Notes under the pieces: model-generated | Seen by the model: only the letters and a program-made list of their open reading frames with translations | What the model was told of the DNA's origin: nothing | Database searches by the model: none | Shown: piece after piece, positions 1 through 9,123 of the stretch | Position numbering within the stretch: the first letter of the stretch is position 1 | Layout of the letters: each line of letters starts with the position of its first letter | DNA from: Vicinamibacteria bacterium | GTDB taxonomy: Bacteria > Acidobacteriota > Vicinamibacteria > Fen-336 | DNA: 45,173 nucleotides | Assembly (NCBI GenBank): GCA_035570235.1 | Contig: DATMML010000013.1 | Location: 1 to 45,173 of the forward strand | Direction: 5' to 3' | Position numbers and translations under genes: made by a program

Positions 1-170
1 TCGGTGCTCGCCTCCACCAAGCCGACGGCGGCGACAGTGTTCGGAAAATCGGACACGGGGGGCGGAGCCGGCGGATCCGTGCGCCGCCGCTGGGGCTGGG
101 TCCGGGCGACGGAGAATGTCGCCCAAAAGGCGGCGACAAGACCGAGGAAGGGCAGGACAAGTCTCCTCAT
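1..170 (-). CDS. HlyD/DevB-type membrane-fusion protein of an ABC exporter, N-terminus only
   Basis: Only the first 56 codons lie in the window; the gene runs off the left edge. It starts at ATG 168-170, overlapping the stop of the upstream ATPase gene as ATGA. The product opens with MRRLVLPFLGLVAAFW, a short basic end followed by a single hydrophobic anchor. A Pro/Arg-rich linker follows, then VAAVGLVEAST, which resembles the conserved start of the first beta strand in HlyD/DevB adaptors (A-x-G-x-V-E). Such proteins bridge an inner-membrane permease to the outer membrane. Coupling to the ATPase and FtsX-like permease genes supports the DevB-like role. The substrate cannot be read from the sequence. 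Confidence 0.75.
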   Translation of the reverse strand, partial: MRRLVLPFLGLVAAFWATFSVARTQPQRRRTDPPAPPPVSDFPNTVAAVGLVEAST

Positions 171-925
171 GCGAATGCCTCCTGGGGGGATGACTGCGCT
201 TGGTCGGGGCTCGCCGTAAGGGAGGAGCCCTGGGGGTGGCTGACCTCGAGGATCCGCCCATCGTCCATGTGGGCGATGCTGTGGGCGTAGTGGAACACCC
301 GCGTGTCGTGGGTCACGACGATCACCGCCCGGTCCGGGTGGACCGCGTTCGCGGCCAGCAGGCCCATGACGGCTTCGCCGCTGGCATGATCCAGGGCCGC
401 GGTGGGCTCGTCACAGACCACGAGGCGCGGCTCGTGGACGAGCGCGCGCGCGATCGCCACCCGCTGCTGCTGCCCACCGGACAGGGTCGAGGGGAGGGCG
501 CCGGTGCGGCTGCCGAGGCCGAGCCGCGAGAGAAGGGACTTCGCCCGGTGCACGGCCTCCGGGCGTGGGATTCCCGCCGCGAGCAGGGGCACGGCTACGT
601 TCTCGGCCGCGGTCAGGGCCGGGAGCAGGTTGTACTGCTGGAAGACGAAGCCCACGTTCTTGCGGCGGAAGAGCACGCGCTCGGTGCCCGAAAGATCGTC
701 CATCCGCGCTCCTAGGACGGCCATGTCTCCGGCCGTGCGGTCCAGAAGGCCGGCGATGACCGAGATCAGGGTCGTCTTGCCGCAGCCACTGGGACCGACG
801 AGAAAGCTCAGCTCCCCGAAGTTCGCGCTGAAGTCGACCCCGCGCAGAGCCTCGATCCGGGTCTCCCCCTCCCCGAAGTGCTTGCGCACGTCACGGCACG
901 ACACGGCCAGGTCGGTAGTGGTCAT
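167..925 (-). CDS. ABC transporter ATP-binding protein, DevA/LolD-like
   Basis: A 252-residue ATPase of the MacB/LolD/DevA class that powers an FtsX-type permease. Visible motifs are Walker A GPSGCGKTT (about residues 44-52), a Q-loop in FVFQQYNLLP, the signature LSGGQQQR, Walker B with DEPTAALD, and the H-loop in VVTHD. I chose ATG at 925. An in-frame GTG at 934 would overlap the permease stop as GTGA and is a fair alternative, giving three more residues. The stop overlaps the start of the membrane-fusion gene. Gene order permease, ATPase, adaptor on one strand fits a DevBCA-type exporter. The substrate is unknown. Confidence 0.92.
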   Translation of the reverse strand: MTTTDLAVSCRDVRKHFGEGETRIEALRGVDFSANFGELSFLVGPSGCGKTTLISVIAGLLDRTAGDMAVLGARMDDLSGTERVLFRRKNVGFVFQQYNLLPALTAAENVAVPLLAAGIPRPEAVHRAKSLLSRLGLGSRTGALPSTLSGGQQQRVAIARALVHEPRLVVCDEPTAALDHASGEAVMGLLAANAVHPDRAVIVVTHDTRVFHYAHSIAHMDDGRILEVSHPQGSSLTASPDQAQSSPQEAFA

Positions 926-930
926 GGCGC

Positions 931-2070
931 TCACCCCCGGAAGACCTCGGCGGGTTCGAGAACGAGGACCCGCCGGATGCTCAGGATACTGGCCACCGTG
1001 ACCACGAAGAGAATGCAGGCCCCGGTGAGACCCACGCACTGCCACATGAGGACGATGTGACGAGTTGCTATCTTGTTGAGTGTGATCTCGAAGAAGGTGG
1101 CCGCCATGCCCGTGCCGATCGCGAAGCCGAGGCCGGCCACGCTCCCCGCCTGGAGCAGGATCATGCCGATGAGCCTCGGGTTCGTGACCCCCATGGCCTT
1201 GAGGGCACCGAACTGCTTCAAGTTCTCTACCGTGAAGAGGTAGAAGGTCTGGCCCGCCACCACCGTCCCGACCACGATCGCTACCGCGATGGTGATCCCG
1301 AAGTTGACAGGGATGCCGGTGTTCTTGAGGTAGTAGTTGACGCAGTCCCACATGAACTCCTGCGTCGTGCGGGCCCGGAGGGCGGTCAGGGCCCCGATGC
1401 GGGCGGTGAGCTCCTGGGGGCTCACCCCCGGGGTGGGACGTGCGATGACGAAGGAGAGCTGGGTCCGCTCCCGTCCCAGGAAGTTGACGGCCTCGCTGTA
1501 GCGCGCGTGCATGACGGGCAGGCTCGCAAACGGCGGCGAGGCGTCGGAGATGCCCACGATCGTGACCCGGTGGTCGTTCATCTCCAGGGTACGACCGAGT
1601 TCCAGCCGCTCGCCTGGAAAGAGCAGCAGGTATCCCGCCTGGTCCACCACCACGGAGTCCGGCTCGCGGAGGTGCTCCCAGGAGCCCAGGAGCATGTTCC
1701 GCGGAGCGCCGGCGAGGGTCGCGTCGTCGAGACCGATGAGGAACGACACCGCAAACTTCCCCCTCGGCGTCTTGGCGACCGGGTTGCCCTTGAAAAGCCG
1801 GGCCGCCCAGAGGACGCCCGGGACCCCACGGACGCGGGTCAAGTCGGTGTCCTTGAGCGCTTTGGTCTGTTCCCAATACTCGGTCTGCGGATCCATCACC
1901 CACACCTCGGCGTCGGTGACGTCGAGGATTTGGCTGGCCGTCCGCCTCAGGATATTGGCAAAGATGGAGGTCTGGTTCTCCAGAAGGAAGGTGCAAAAAG
2001 CGATGGCGAAGACCAGACCGAAGTACTTGGCCCGATCCCCGGTCAGCATCCGCAAGGCCACGAAGTTCAT
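931..2070 (-). CDS. FtsX-like ABC permease, DevC-type
   Basis: A 379-residue inner-membrane permease. One N-terminal membrane segment (about residues 15-35, GLVFAIAFCTFLL) is followed by a large extracytoplasmic domain. Three more hydrophobic segments sit in the last third, including VNFGITIAVAIVVGTVVAG and IVLMWQCVGLTGACILFVV. This is the FtsX/MacB 1+3 topology. The N-terminal NxxALRMLxxDRxKY-like start resembles DevC, the permease of the heterocyst glycolipid exporter family, but orthology is only inferred. Its start lies 25 bases from a perfect 14-base palindrome that also occurs, with one change, at the marR promoter. Expression is therefore probably under MarR control. Confidence 0.88.
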   Translation of the reverse strand: MNFVALRMLTGDRAKYFGLVFAIAFCTFLLENQTSIFANILRRTASQILDVTDAEVWVMDPQTEYWEQTKALKDTDLTRVRGVPGVLWAARLFKGNPVAKTPRGKFAVSFLIGLDDATLAGAPRNMLLGSWEHLREPDSVVVDQAGYLLLFPGERLELGRTLEMNDHRVTIVGISDASPPFASLPVMHARYSEAVNFLGRERTQLSFVIARPTPGVSPQELTARIGALTALRARTTQEFMWDCVNYYLKNTGIPVNFGITIAVAIVVGTVVAGQTFYLFTVENLKQFGALKAMGVTNPRLIGMILLQAGSVAGLGFAIGTGMAATFFEITLNKIATRHIVLMWQCVGLTGACILFVVTVASILSIRRVLVLEPAEVFRG

Positions 2071-2094
2071 GAGGCGCCTCCCTAGAGGCTTACG

Positions 2095-2108
2095 TGTGTA
2101 TATACACA
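2095..2108. promoter_or_regulatory. Palindromic MarR-type operator upstream of the permease gene
   Basis: TGTGTATATACACA is a perfect 14-base palindrome in the 58-base gap between the marR stop (2129) and the permease ATG (2070). A TATATA-like -10 for the minus strand lies inside it, but I see no good -35. The same palindrome with one substitution overlaps the marR promoter at 2582-2595. AT-rich palindromes of this size are typical MarR-dimer targets. The binding assignment is inference from position and repetition. Confidence 0.6.
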
Positions 2109-2128
2109 GTAGTTCCCCAAAAAGACTC

Positions 2129-2572
2129 TTACTCAGCGGCCTTCCGAGCCATCCGGGTGAGTGCGTCCGGGCCCCGCGACCAATCCATCCCCTGTAGAGT
2201 TTGGAGGGCTTGCTCTTGGGCTCGTCTCCAGTGTGGGTAGAGTCGTTTCAGCAGGGCCCGCCCGGTCGCCGTTCCCCAAATCTCGGTCCGCCGTGAGTTT
2301 GAAGACGGGGCCACGCGGACCAACCGTCGGCGAACGAGAGGGCGAACATTCCTGAGAAGCGTTGTCCGGTCCAGCCCCAGCTCCTGGGCCAGCGCCGCCA
2401 GAGGCACCGACCCCTTTGCGTTCGCTGCCCACAAGATCGGGAGCTGAGTGGCGCGCAGGCCATGCGGCCTCAGCGCACGGTCGTAGAACTGAGTCAGCGC
2501 CCGCGCCGCCCGACGGAAGGCGAAGCACACGCAGCCGTTCATCTCCCGAAAATCAACCGGGCCCGAGTTCAT
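2129..2572 (-). CDS. MarR-family transcriptional regulator
   Basis: A 147-residue winged-helix regulator. The start is placed at ATG 2572 (MNSGPVDF), downstream of a promoter with TTGACA and TATATT boxes. A longer in-frame start at 2620 would lie within or upstream of that promoter. The MarR pattern is visible: an N-terminal dimerisation helix (FRRAARALTQFYDRAL), then LRATQLPILWAAN, then the recognition region LAQELGLDRTTLLRNVRPL and a basic wing RRRLVRVAPSS. MarR dimers usually repress neighbouring efflux genes and themselves until a ligand binds. Operators on both sides and the exporter genes 58 bases downstream support this. The inducer is unknown. Confidence 0.9.
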   Translation of the reverse strand: MNSGPVDFREMNGCVCFAFRRAARALTQFYDRALRPHGLRATQLPILWAANAKGSVPLAALAQELGLDRTTLLRNVRPLVRRRLVRVAPSSNSRRTEIWGTATGRALLKRLYPHWRRAQEQALQTLQGMDWSRGPDALTRMARKAAE

Positions 2573-2581
2573 TCCCACAAC

Positions 2582-2622
2582 TGTGAATATACACACTTCC
2601 GATGGAGTGTCAAAGTACACTC
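2582..2622 (-). promoter_or_regulatory. marR promoter overlapped by two inverted repeats
   Basis: On the minus strand a -35 TTGACA (2608-2613) and a -10 TATATT (2586-2591) are separated by 16 bases, close to the sigma-70 consensus. The -10 lies inside TGTGAATATACACA (2582-2595), which matches the operator at 2095-2108 in 13 of 14 positions. A second inverted repeat, GAGTGT-N6-ACACTC (2605-2622), covers the -35. Occupation of either would block RNA polymerase, which is the usual layout for MarR autorepression. Confidence 0.65.
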
Positions 2623-2682
2623 ATTAGATGCTGACACGGAACTGGGTCTCTGCCTCGTCGCGGCCTTTCATCAGAGGGGCAG

Positions 2683-2708
2683 GGCCTGCGCCATGGCCTC
2701 TGCAGGCC
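2683..2708 (-). terminator. Possible hairpin after addA
   Basis: GGCCTGC (2683-2689) and GCAGGCC (2702-2708) form a 7-bp GC-rich stem with a 12-base loop, 14 bases past the addA stop. There is no T tract on the minus strand, so this is at best a weak or factor-assisted terminator. Confidence 0.3.
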
Positions 2709-2722
2709 TATTGGCTTCGAGA

Positions 2723-5700
2723 CTAGACGGGCACGGCCTGGCCCAGGGCGGTGAAGAGGACGAGGCGCTCCTTGACCGGGCGGCCCAGGGCCTGGGTGAG
2801 ACCGCGTCCGTAGAGCTGGAGCTGGGGGGCATGGGAGGCAGCCTGGTCCAGGGCCTGAGCCGGCTCAATGGCGTCGGTCTTGTAGTCCACGACCACGAGA
2901 GAACCCTCCTCCTCGAAGACCAGGTCCACGATCCCCTCCAGAAGGTCCTCCTCCTCGGGGAAGAAGAGGGGAAGCTCACGCCAGAGTCGCACCGCGCGCC
3001 GCGCCCTCTGCATCACGGGGAGGGCCAGGGCCCGTGCCGCATGCTCGCCCGCCCGTCGACCGGCCTCCCGATCCAGGCCCAGGGTGGGGGCGAGCGACTC
3101 GGCGAGGGCCCGGACGCGCAACGGGGAGGCTTCCTCGAGGGGAACCCATTCCAGGACGCGGTGGACGAGGCGGCCGAAGTCGGGCCCCCCCGGGCCGGCC
3201 GCGGCCACGGGAGGGGGAGCCTCCTGCCGGGCCCGCCGCGTGACGGAAACAGGAACGAACGGCCGTTTGCCGGCGGTATCGAGGAGCGTGCGGCGCTCCG
3301 CCTCCCAGCGCGCGGCCACCGCGTCCCCCCCCTCGGCCGCGGAAAGGGCGAAGAGCTCGGTCCGGGCACTGGCCGCCTCCCCCTGGGGCAGGGTGTCCGC
3401 GTCCACGACCCGCACATCCGCGTCCGAGGCGGGGGGGAGGCGCGAAGAAAGGTCCTTCCAGAACTCCCCTACCCGGGCGTTGGCGGGCGGTTTGGGTATG
3501 ACCAGCCAATCCCGGGCGCGGGTGCAGGCCACGTAGAGCAGCCGCCGGGCCTCCGCCCGAGCCTTCGCCTCCTCCTTCCTGACGAGGGCGTCCCAGCCTG
3601 GGGGCTGGCAGCCCCAGCGGAAGCCGATGGCGATCTTGCCCTCGTCCCATAGGGGCACCGTTTCCACGGGGGCGCCCGCGTTGTCGGCGGTATCGTACAG
3701 AGCGACCAGGGGAGCCTCTAGGCCCTTGGCGCGGTGGATCGAGAGTAGGCGAACGGTCGCGGGATCGCCGGGCCGCGTGGTCGGCAGGTCGGGCTCCTCG
3801 CGCGCGTTTTGGATGCGATCCGCGAGGAGGCTGGTGAAGCCCCGGAGGGTGAGCACCCCCAACTCCGCGGCTTGGCGGGCTAGGGCGGCCACCTTCTCCA
3901 AGTTCGCGACCTGGGCCTCCCCGCGCCTCGTCCCGGTGAGGGCGGCCAATATCCGCGTGTCCTGGTAGAGGCGCTCCAGGAGGGCGGGAACGCTCGCGCG
4001 GGTCCGTCGGTGGTGAAGCTCGTCCAGGAGCCGGAGGGCGGGGCCCAGGGACTCCGCCCCCGGCTTGCTCTCGTCCACCTTGCCCAGCCAGAGCCCGCCC
4101 CCCGCCAGCGCGTAGGCCACGATGTTGCGGTCGCTCACCCCGAGGAACGAGGAGCGCAGGGCGGCCACCAGCGACACCCGGTCCGATGGGTCGTCGATGG
4201 CGCGGAGCACGGCCAGGGCCTCGTGCACCTCCTGGCGGTCGAAGAAGGACTTCCCACCCTCCACGGTGAACCGCAGCCCCGCCGCTTCGAGGGCCTCTTC
4301 CAGGTGCCTCACCTGGGTGAGGCGACGAGCGAGGACCATGACGTCCCCGGCCCGGCTCCCCCGCGGTTCCCCCCCCGCCGCGTCCCGCACCGGATAGCCG
4401 CCGTGGGCGGCCTGGGCAATGAGGGCGGCCAGGGCCCCCGCTTCCGCGCGCAGGAGGTCCTCGCCGGAAGCGAAGGGGGCGTCGAAGCGGAGGGCCACCA
4501 CCGCCGGCTCGTCGGGCAGGCCGGGGGGGGGATCAATAGGCTCGTAAGCCGGCTGATCCGTTTCCACCGAGGGCTGGATCAGATCGGCGAAGACGCGGTT
4601 GACGAAGCGCAGGATAGCCGGGCGGGCGCGGAAGCTCTGGGTGAGGTGGAGCACCGCCCGATCCTTCCCTGCGCCGGCTTCCTCCGAGAGCCGCCGGAAG
4701 AGCGAGACCTCGGCCCGACGGAAGCGGTAGATCGATTGCTTGGCGTCGCCCACCACCACCAGCCCGCCCGGCGCCGACCCCGCCAGGAGCTGGGCGATCT
4801 CGACCTGCAGGCGGTCGGTGTCCTGGAACTCGTCGATCAGGAGGAAGCGGAAGCGGGCGCGGAAATAGCGGCGGACGCTCTCGCGGTCGCGGAGGGCGGC
4901 CCGGGCCAGGAGGAGGAGGTCGAGGAAATCGACGAGCCCACCCTCTCTCTTCTTCTTGTCGTAGAGGACGAGCACGCCGCGGAGTGCCCTCACCAGCCTT
5001 CCGTGGAGGCCCGCCCCCCGGGCCGCGTTCCAGGCCGCGGGTCCGGTCCGGGTCCACTCTGCGATCTTCCGCGCCTCTTGGAGGGCCTCCGCCGAGGGCC
5101 AGCGCGGCTTGTGGCCGAAGTGCTTAGGGATCTCCCGGAGCGTCGCCAGGTGGGCGAGCAGAACCGTGCCCTCGCAGAATCGAGATTGCTCGGCGAAGGC
5201 TACCAGCTCTTGGAGGCGCGCGGCCAGCAGGTCCCCGGGGGCCACCAGAGCGGTGAGCTCCCTCGCCCGCGCCGCTTTCAAAAGGAGCTCCTGCCTCCAG
5301 GCTCCCGGATCAACGTCCGCCTCCGCGGCCACGGGCTCCAGGTCCCGCTGGTCGAGGAGGGTGCGCGCCAGGCCCCGCAAGGAGGTCCGCTCGTCGTAGG
5401 GGCCGATGCCCTCGAGGGGGATGCCGCGGTCCAGAGCGTCAACCAGCGTCGAGTCGCCGGCCACCAGACGCTCGGCCAGCCAGGCTTCCCAGGCGTCGGC
5501 GAAGAGAAGGTCCGTCTCCGCCTCGTCAGCCACGCGGAAGCCAGGAAGGACGCCGCAGTCCAGCGGACGCTCCTGCAGGAGGGCGGCACAGAGGGCGTGG
5601 ATGGTGGAGATAGGGGCGCGCTCCAGCACGTCCAGCGCCTCCGCCGCCCGGGCGCGCTCGGGGGCGGGGAGGTCGCCCGCGCGCGCTCTCTCCAGACGCT

Positions 5701-5917
5701 CGCGCAGCCGCAGCTTCATGGTGGTGGCCGCGTTCTCGGTGAAGGTGACGGCCGCGATCTCGGTCAGGCGGGCCGTGCCCGAACACACCAGGGCCTCGAT
5801 CCGGTCAACGAGGAGGGTGGTCTTGCCCGTGCCCGCCCCCGCTTCCACCACCAGGCTGGTGGTGAAGTCACTGCGGGCGCGCACGCGGGCTTCGTGGTCG
5901 ACGGGCCGGAAGCTCAT
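2723..5917 (-). CDS. addA: AddA-like UvrD-family helicase with C-terminal nuclease
   Basis: A 1064-residue helicase/nuclease subunit of an AddAB-type complex that processes double-strand breaks for recombination. Visible superfamily 1 motifs are Walker A GAGTGKTTLL (about residues 26-35), motif II LLIDEFQDTD, motif III VVVGDAKQSIYRFR, motif V LLSIHRAKGLE and motif VI LLYVACTRARD. The last 150 residues carry a RecB-type PD-(D/E)XK nuclease core: GIVDLVF followed by LVVVDYKTD. The start is ATG 5917, overlapping the addB-like stop as ATGA; the longer upstream reading is just the addB gene in another frame. Length is slightly below the 1200 residues of Bacillus AddA. Confidence 0.92.
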   Translation of the reverse strand: MSFRPVDHEARVRARSDFTTSLVVEAGAGTGKTTLLVDRIEALVCSGTARLTEIAAVTFTENAATTMKLRLRERLERARAGDLPAPERARAAEALDVLERAPISTIHALCAALLQERPLDCGVLPGFRVADEAETDLLFADAWEAWLAERLVAGDSTLVDALDRGIPLEGIGPYDERTSLRGLARTLLDQRDLEPVAAEADVDPGAWRQELLLKAARARELTALVAPGDLLAARLQELVAFAEQSRFCEGTVLLAHLATLREIPKHFGHKPRWPSAEALQEARKIAEWTRTGPAAWNAARGAGLHGRLVRALRGVLVLYDKKKREGGLVDFLDLLLLARAALRDRESVRRYFRARFRFLLIDEFQDTDRLQVEIAQLLAGSAPGGLVVVGDAKQSIYRFRRAEVSLFRRLSEEAGAGKDRAVLHLTQSFRARPAILRFVNRVFADLIQPSVETDQPAYEPIDPPPGLPDEPAVVALRFDAPFASGEDLLRAEAGALAALIAQAAHGGYPVRDAAGGEPRGSRAGDVMVLARRLTQVRHLEEALEAAGLRFTVEGGKSFFDRQEVHEALAVLRAIDDPSDRVSLVAALRSSFLGVSDRNIVAYALAGGGLWLGKVDESKPGAESLGPALRLLDELHHRRTRASVPALLERLYQDTRILAALTGTRRGEAQVANLEKVAALARQAAELGVLTLRGFTSLLADRIQNAREEPDLPTTRPGDPATVRLLSIHRAKGLEAPLVALYDTADNAGAPVETVPLWDEGKIAIGFRWGCQPPGWDALVRKEEAKARAEARRLLYVACTRARDWLVIPKPPANARVGEFWKDLSSRLPPASDADVRVVDADTLPQGEAASARTELFALSAAEGGDAVAARWEAERRTLLDTAGKRPFVPVSVTRRARQEAPPPVAAAGPGGPDFGRLVHRVLEWVPLEEASPLRVRALAESLAPTLGLDREAGRRAGEHAARALALPVMQRARRAVRLWRELPLFFPEEEDLLEGIVDLVFEEEGSLVVVDYKTDAIEPAQALDQAASHAPQLQLYGRGLTQALGRPVKERLVLFTALGQAVPV

Positions 5918-8900
5918 CCCATGTCCCTCAGGCGGAGGATGCGAATGAGCTGGGGGTCGCTCCCTTTGATCTGGCGCCGCCGCTCCAAGAGCGGCCGCGG
6001 CCCGCAGACGGCGGTGAAGTCGCACCAGGGGCAGGCGCTCGGCTCCTGGACGAAGAGGCCCTGGCCGATGGCCTCCACCAGGCCCCCCAGCAGGGCGCGA
6101 AAGCCTTCGCTGCGCACCACATCCGGGTCCACCGCCACCTGCCGGCCGCCGTCGACGTAGTCGAGGAAAGCCTCGACCACGGGGGCGTCGGGAAACAGTT
6201 GGGCGGCGGCGAGGATGTAGAAGGGAACCTGGAGCTGCTTGCCACCCCTGAAGATCCCCAGTTCATCCTTGGGTGCCTTGCCCGTCTTGTAGTCCCGCAG
6301 GACCAGGGTGCCGTCCGGGCGGCGGTCGATGCGGTCGATCTTTCCGGACATGCGCAACATCCGCCCGTCCCCGAGGTCGAAGGTGAGGGGAGCGGGGGCG
6401 TGAGGCTCACCCCCGCTCGGGCTCTGGCCCATCCCGAAGCTGACCTCGAAGTGGGCGGGCATCGCCCGCTCGTTCCCCGCCGCCTCCCGGGCCAGCCAGC
6501 CGAGGAGGGTCTGCCGGAAACGCGTCTTCTCCCTCTCCCAAAGGAGGGTGAAGCGGGGTGGACTCCCCGCCACGTGGGCAGCCAGCGCCTCTTCCGCCAT
6601 CTCGATGAGGCGGGTCCGCGTCGCCTCAACGTCTTGTAGCGGAAGCTCTCCCCTATCCCGGCACTCGCGCAGGAACCGCTCCGCCACCCGGTGGAAGAGG
6701 TCGCCGCGCTCCAGCGGCTCCAGCCGTTTGCGCTCCTCGGGCTCGAGGGCCGGCTCCAGCCGGAGCACGTACTGGAGCAGGTACATGAAGCCGCAGCGGG
6801 AAAAGGTGGCGAGGCGGCTAGCGGAGATGGGGCCGGACGCGCTCAAGGGGTCGAGCTTACGGCGCGCCTCTTCGGGAAGGTCGGCGAGGAGGCCGTCGTA
6901 GATAGTGAGCCGATTGCTCCAGCGCCCGCGCACCGCCCAGCGCGACTGGCGGAAGAAGATCGAGCCCGTGGCGATGGCCTCGGCCGCGGGCTGGCCGCCC
7001 TCCCGGACGCGGAGGCGGTCGCGCTCCCCGGGGTCCAGAGCGGCGTCGAGCGAATCGGGCACGTCCTCTCGGACCAGGCCTTCCAGCTCGCTGCCCGAAA
7101 GGGCCCTCCCCGCGCGGGCGGAAGCCGCAGCCACGAAGAAGAGGGAGGGGAGGCGCTCGCGGCCGCTGCGGGGGTCGGCCCGCGGGTAGGTGAGGATGAG
7201 CCGCTCTCGGGCCTGGCCCACCGCGCGCTGGAAGAGCCGCCGGGCCTCCAGGAGGCGGTCCTGGGTGGTGACCAGGGCGCCCCCCGACCGCGCCGGGCCC
7301 GGCTCCGCGAAGAGGGATAGCTGGGCCTTGCCCGCCGTTTTTTTGCGGGCGGGAGGGGCCGCGGAGGGAGGGGGCGCGGCCTCGGCGAGCGCCTCCCTCT
7401 CGGGGTCGAGCAGGAACGGGTCCGGCCGGAGGACGCCCGGATAGCCCCCCTCCCCGAGCCCGGGGATGGCCACCACCCGGAAGGGGAGACCGGCCAGCGC
7501 GTCGAGGGCGCCCACGTGCACGGCCCCGCTTCCGGGCGGGTCGAGGGGGAGCCGCTTGCGCTCGAAGCGCGTCTCCACCACCGCCTCCACCTCGCTCCAG
7601 GCCACCCGCGCGTCGATCGTGCTCAGACCGGAGAGCTCCGTCAAGACCCGGAGCACCGCTTCCCGCTCCCGGTCGGGGTCGCCCCGCGGAGCCACCCACC
7701 GCTCGCAGACCCCCTTGAGCCTCTCCGACCATTCGCGCCAGGTGGCCTCCCCGGAGAGGGCATCCAGCTCCAGCGCGAGCAGCTCCACCATGCGCAGGAG
7801 GGCCTCTGCGTCGGCCGCGGTGCGGAGCCGGCGCTCCGCGCGGTCCGGATTCGCATCGAGCCCCGCCCCTTCCCGCTCCAGCTCCGCGAAGGAGCGGAGC
7901 CCGATGATCCAGCGCTCGAGCCCGGAGACGATCTGGGCATCACGGCTGACTTGGTCCCAGCGCGAGGGCCAGGCCCGGACCGCCTCCCCCAGCATGATCT
8001 CGAAGGGGATGGGGGCGAAGGTGAGCAGCTCCATCACCGCCTGTCGCGCCAGTCCGCGGGAGCGGAAGAGGAGGAGGAGGGAGCGCGCGCAGCGGCCAAA
8101 GCGGAGGGGCAGGGAGGGGTGGAGCTGGTGCGGAATGCCGAGCCGGCCCAGGAGGTCCGTGAAGAGGGGCGCGTAGGGGTCGGGGCGGGGAAGGAGCACC
8201 GCCATTTCTTCGAAGGGGACGCCGCGGGCCGCTTCGCGCAAGAGCCGCCGGGCGATCGCCCGCGCCTCGGCCGCCTCGCCGGGGCCGGTCACGAGCTCGA
8301 CGGAGTCGTCGTCCGCGGGCGTCCCCGAGGGGGGTTCGAAGAGGCCCCCCCGAACACGGGCCAGGCCCGCCGGAAGAGGCGGGGGGGCAAGGAGGGCGAG
8401 GGGCGTGTCCTCCCAGGCCGACTCCACGATTCCCTCCTTCCCCGCCCAGGCCCGGAAGGAGGAGGCGAGGAGGCTGGGTGGCATCTCCCGCCGCAGGAGG
8501 CGCACCGGAAAAGCTCGCGCGAGCGCGGAGAGAAACTCCTTCTCTCCCTCGTCCAGCTCCAGGTCGTCGACGATCAGGATCTCCGCCCCCTTGAGCCAGT
8601 CTGCCCGGCCCAGGGCTTCGTGGGCCGCGGCCAGGACGGAGGCGGGGTCCGCGACCTTCCCTTCCCGCTCGACGGAAAAAGCGCGAAAGAGGCGGGCGAG
8701 GGTGCGCAGGCGGGGCGCGTCATCCGCCCCCACGTCCGCCCGCCCGGCCAGGGCCTCCAGCCGCTCGGGCGGGACGCGCGCCAGCCTGAGCTCGGCCAGG
8801 GTGCGGGCCAGGGCCGCGGCCACGGGTCCCCGGGGCACGTCGGGAGGGAGGGGGAATCCCCCCTCCGCGTCCCCGGCCAGGAGCTTCGCGGCCAGGCGTG

Positions 8901-9123
8901 TATCGTGGCCGTAGTCCCAGGCGCGAAGGCCGCGCCCGAGGAGGACCGGCTCCGCCAGCGCGCGCGCGAGGTCGAGGAGGCCCGAGCGGTAGTGGTCGGG
9001 CCCGGGCTCGGGGAAGCGGTAGAGCACCAGCGCGCGCCCGGCCGAGGCCAGCCGTCTCGGCAGCTCCGACGCCGCTGCCACCGAGGGAGCGACAAGCACG
9101 AAGGGACGAGTCAGGTCCCGCAT
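5914..9123 (-). CDS. addB: AddB-like nuclease subunit with a probable Fe-S cluster
   Basis: A 1069-residue partner of AddA. The C-terminal nuclease is visible as GKIDRIDRRPDGTLVLRD followed at once by YKTG, i.e. the D...D-x-K core of the RecB nuclease family. Four cysteines frame it, one in FSRCGFMYLL upstream and three in CPWCDFTAVC near the end. This matches the AddB/AdnB/Cas4 pattern in which they hold a 4Fe-4S cluster. The N-terminus (VLVAPSVAAASELPRRLA) has no Walker A motif, so the helicase-like part is probably structural or inactive for ATP. The start ATG 9123 lies 13 bases inside the end of the glycosyltransferase gene, so translation is coupled. The AddB name rests on the nuclease, the cysteines and the AddA neighbour. 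Confidence 0.87.
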   Translation of the reverse strand: MRDLTRPFVLVAPSVAAASELPRRLASAGRALVLYRFPEPGPDHYRSGLLDLARALAEPVLLGRGLRAWDYGHDTRLAAKLLAGDAEGGFPLPPDVPRGPVAAALARTLAELRLARVPPERLEALAGRADVGADDAPRLRTLARLFRAFSVEREGKVADPASVLAAAHEALGRADWLKGAEILIVDDLELDEGEKEFLSALARAFPVRLLRREMPPSLLASSFRAWAGKEGIVESAWEDTPLALLAPPPLPAGLARVRGGLFEPPSGTPADDDSVELVTGPGEAAEARAIARRLLREAARGVPFEEMAVLLPRPDPYAPLFTDLLGRLGIPHQLHPSLPLRFGRCARSLLLLFRSRGLARQAVMELLTFAPIPFEIMLGEAVRAWPSRWDQVSRDAQIVSGLERWIIGLRSFAELEREGAGLDANPDRAERRLRTAADAEALLRMVELLALELDALSGEATWREWSERLKGVCERWVAPRGDPDREREAVLRVLTELSGLSTIDARVAWSEVEAVVETRFERKRLPLDPPGSGAVHVGALDALAGLPFRVVAIPGLGEGGYPGVLRPDPFLLDPEREALAEAAPPPSAAPPARKKTAGKAQLSLFAEPGPARSGGALVTTQDRLLEARRLFQRAVGQARERLILTYPRADPRSGRERLPSLFFVAAASARAGRALSGSELEGLVREDVPDSLDAALDPGERDRLRVREGGQPAAEAIATGSIFFRQSRWAVRGRWSNRLTIYDGLLADLPEEARRKLDPLSASGPISASRLATFSRCGFMYLLQYVLRLEPALEPEERKRLEPLERGDLFHRVAERFLRECRDRGELPLQDVEATRTRLIEMAEEALAAHVAGSPPRFTLLWEREKTRFRQTLLGWLAREAAGNERAMPAHFEVSFGMGQSPSGGEPHAPAPLTFDLGDGRMLRMSGKIDRIDRRPDGTLVLRDYKTGKAPKDELGIFRGGKQLQVPFYILAAAQLFPDAPVVEAFLDYVDGGRQVAVDPDVVRSEGFRALLGGLVEAIGQGLFVQEPSACPWCDFTAVCGPRPLLERRRQIKGSDPQLIRILRLRDMG

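Noticed and set aside
926-1996. N-terminal extension of the ABC ATPase through the permease gene
   Set aside because: The extension is the permease read in the wrong frame; the real ATPase begins at 925 or 934.
4523-4531. Run of nine G in addA as a phase-variation tract
   Set aside because: Long G or C runs are common by chance in this genome, and the frame is intact through it.
4010-6160. Long plus-strand reading frame opposite addA
   Set aside because: It is the mirror of the helicase gene in GC-rich DNA; its translation is low-complexity (Arg/Gly/Pro/Glu) with no domain, while the minus strand carries all helicase motifs.
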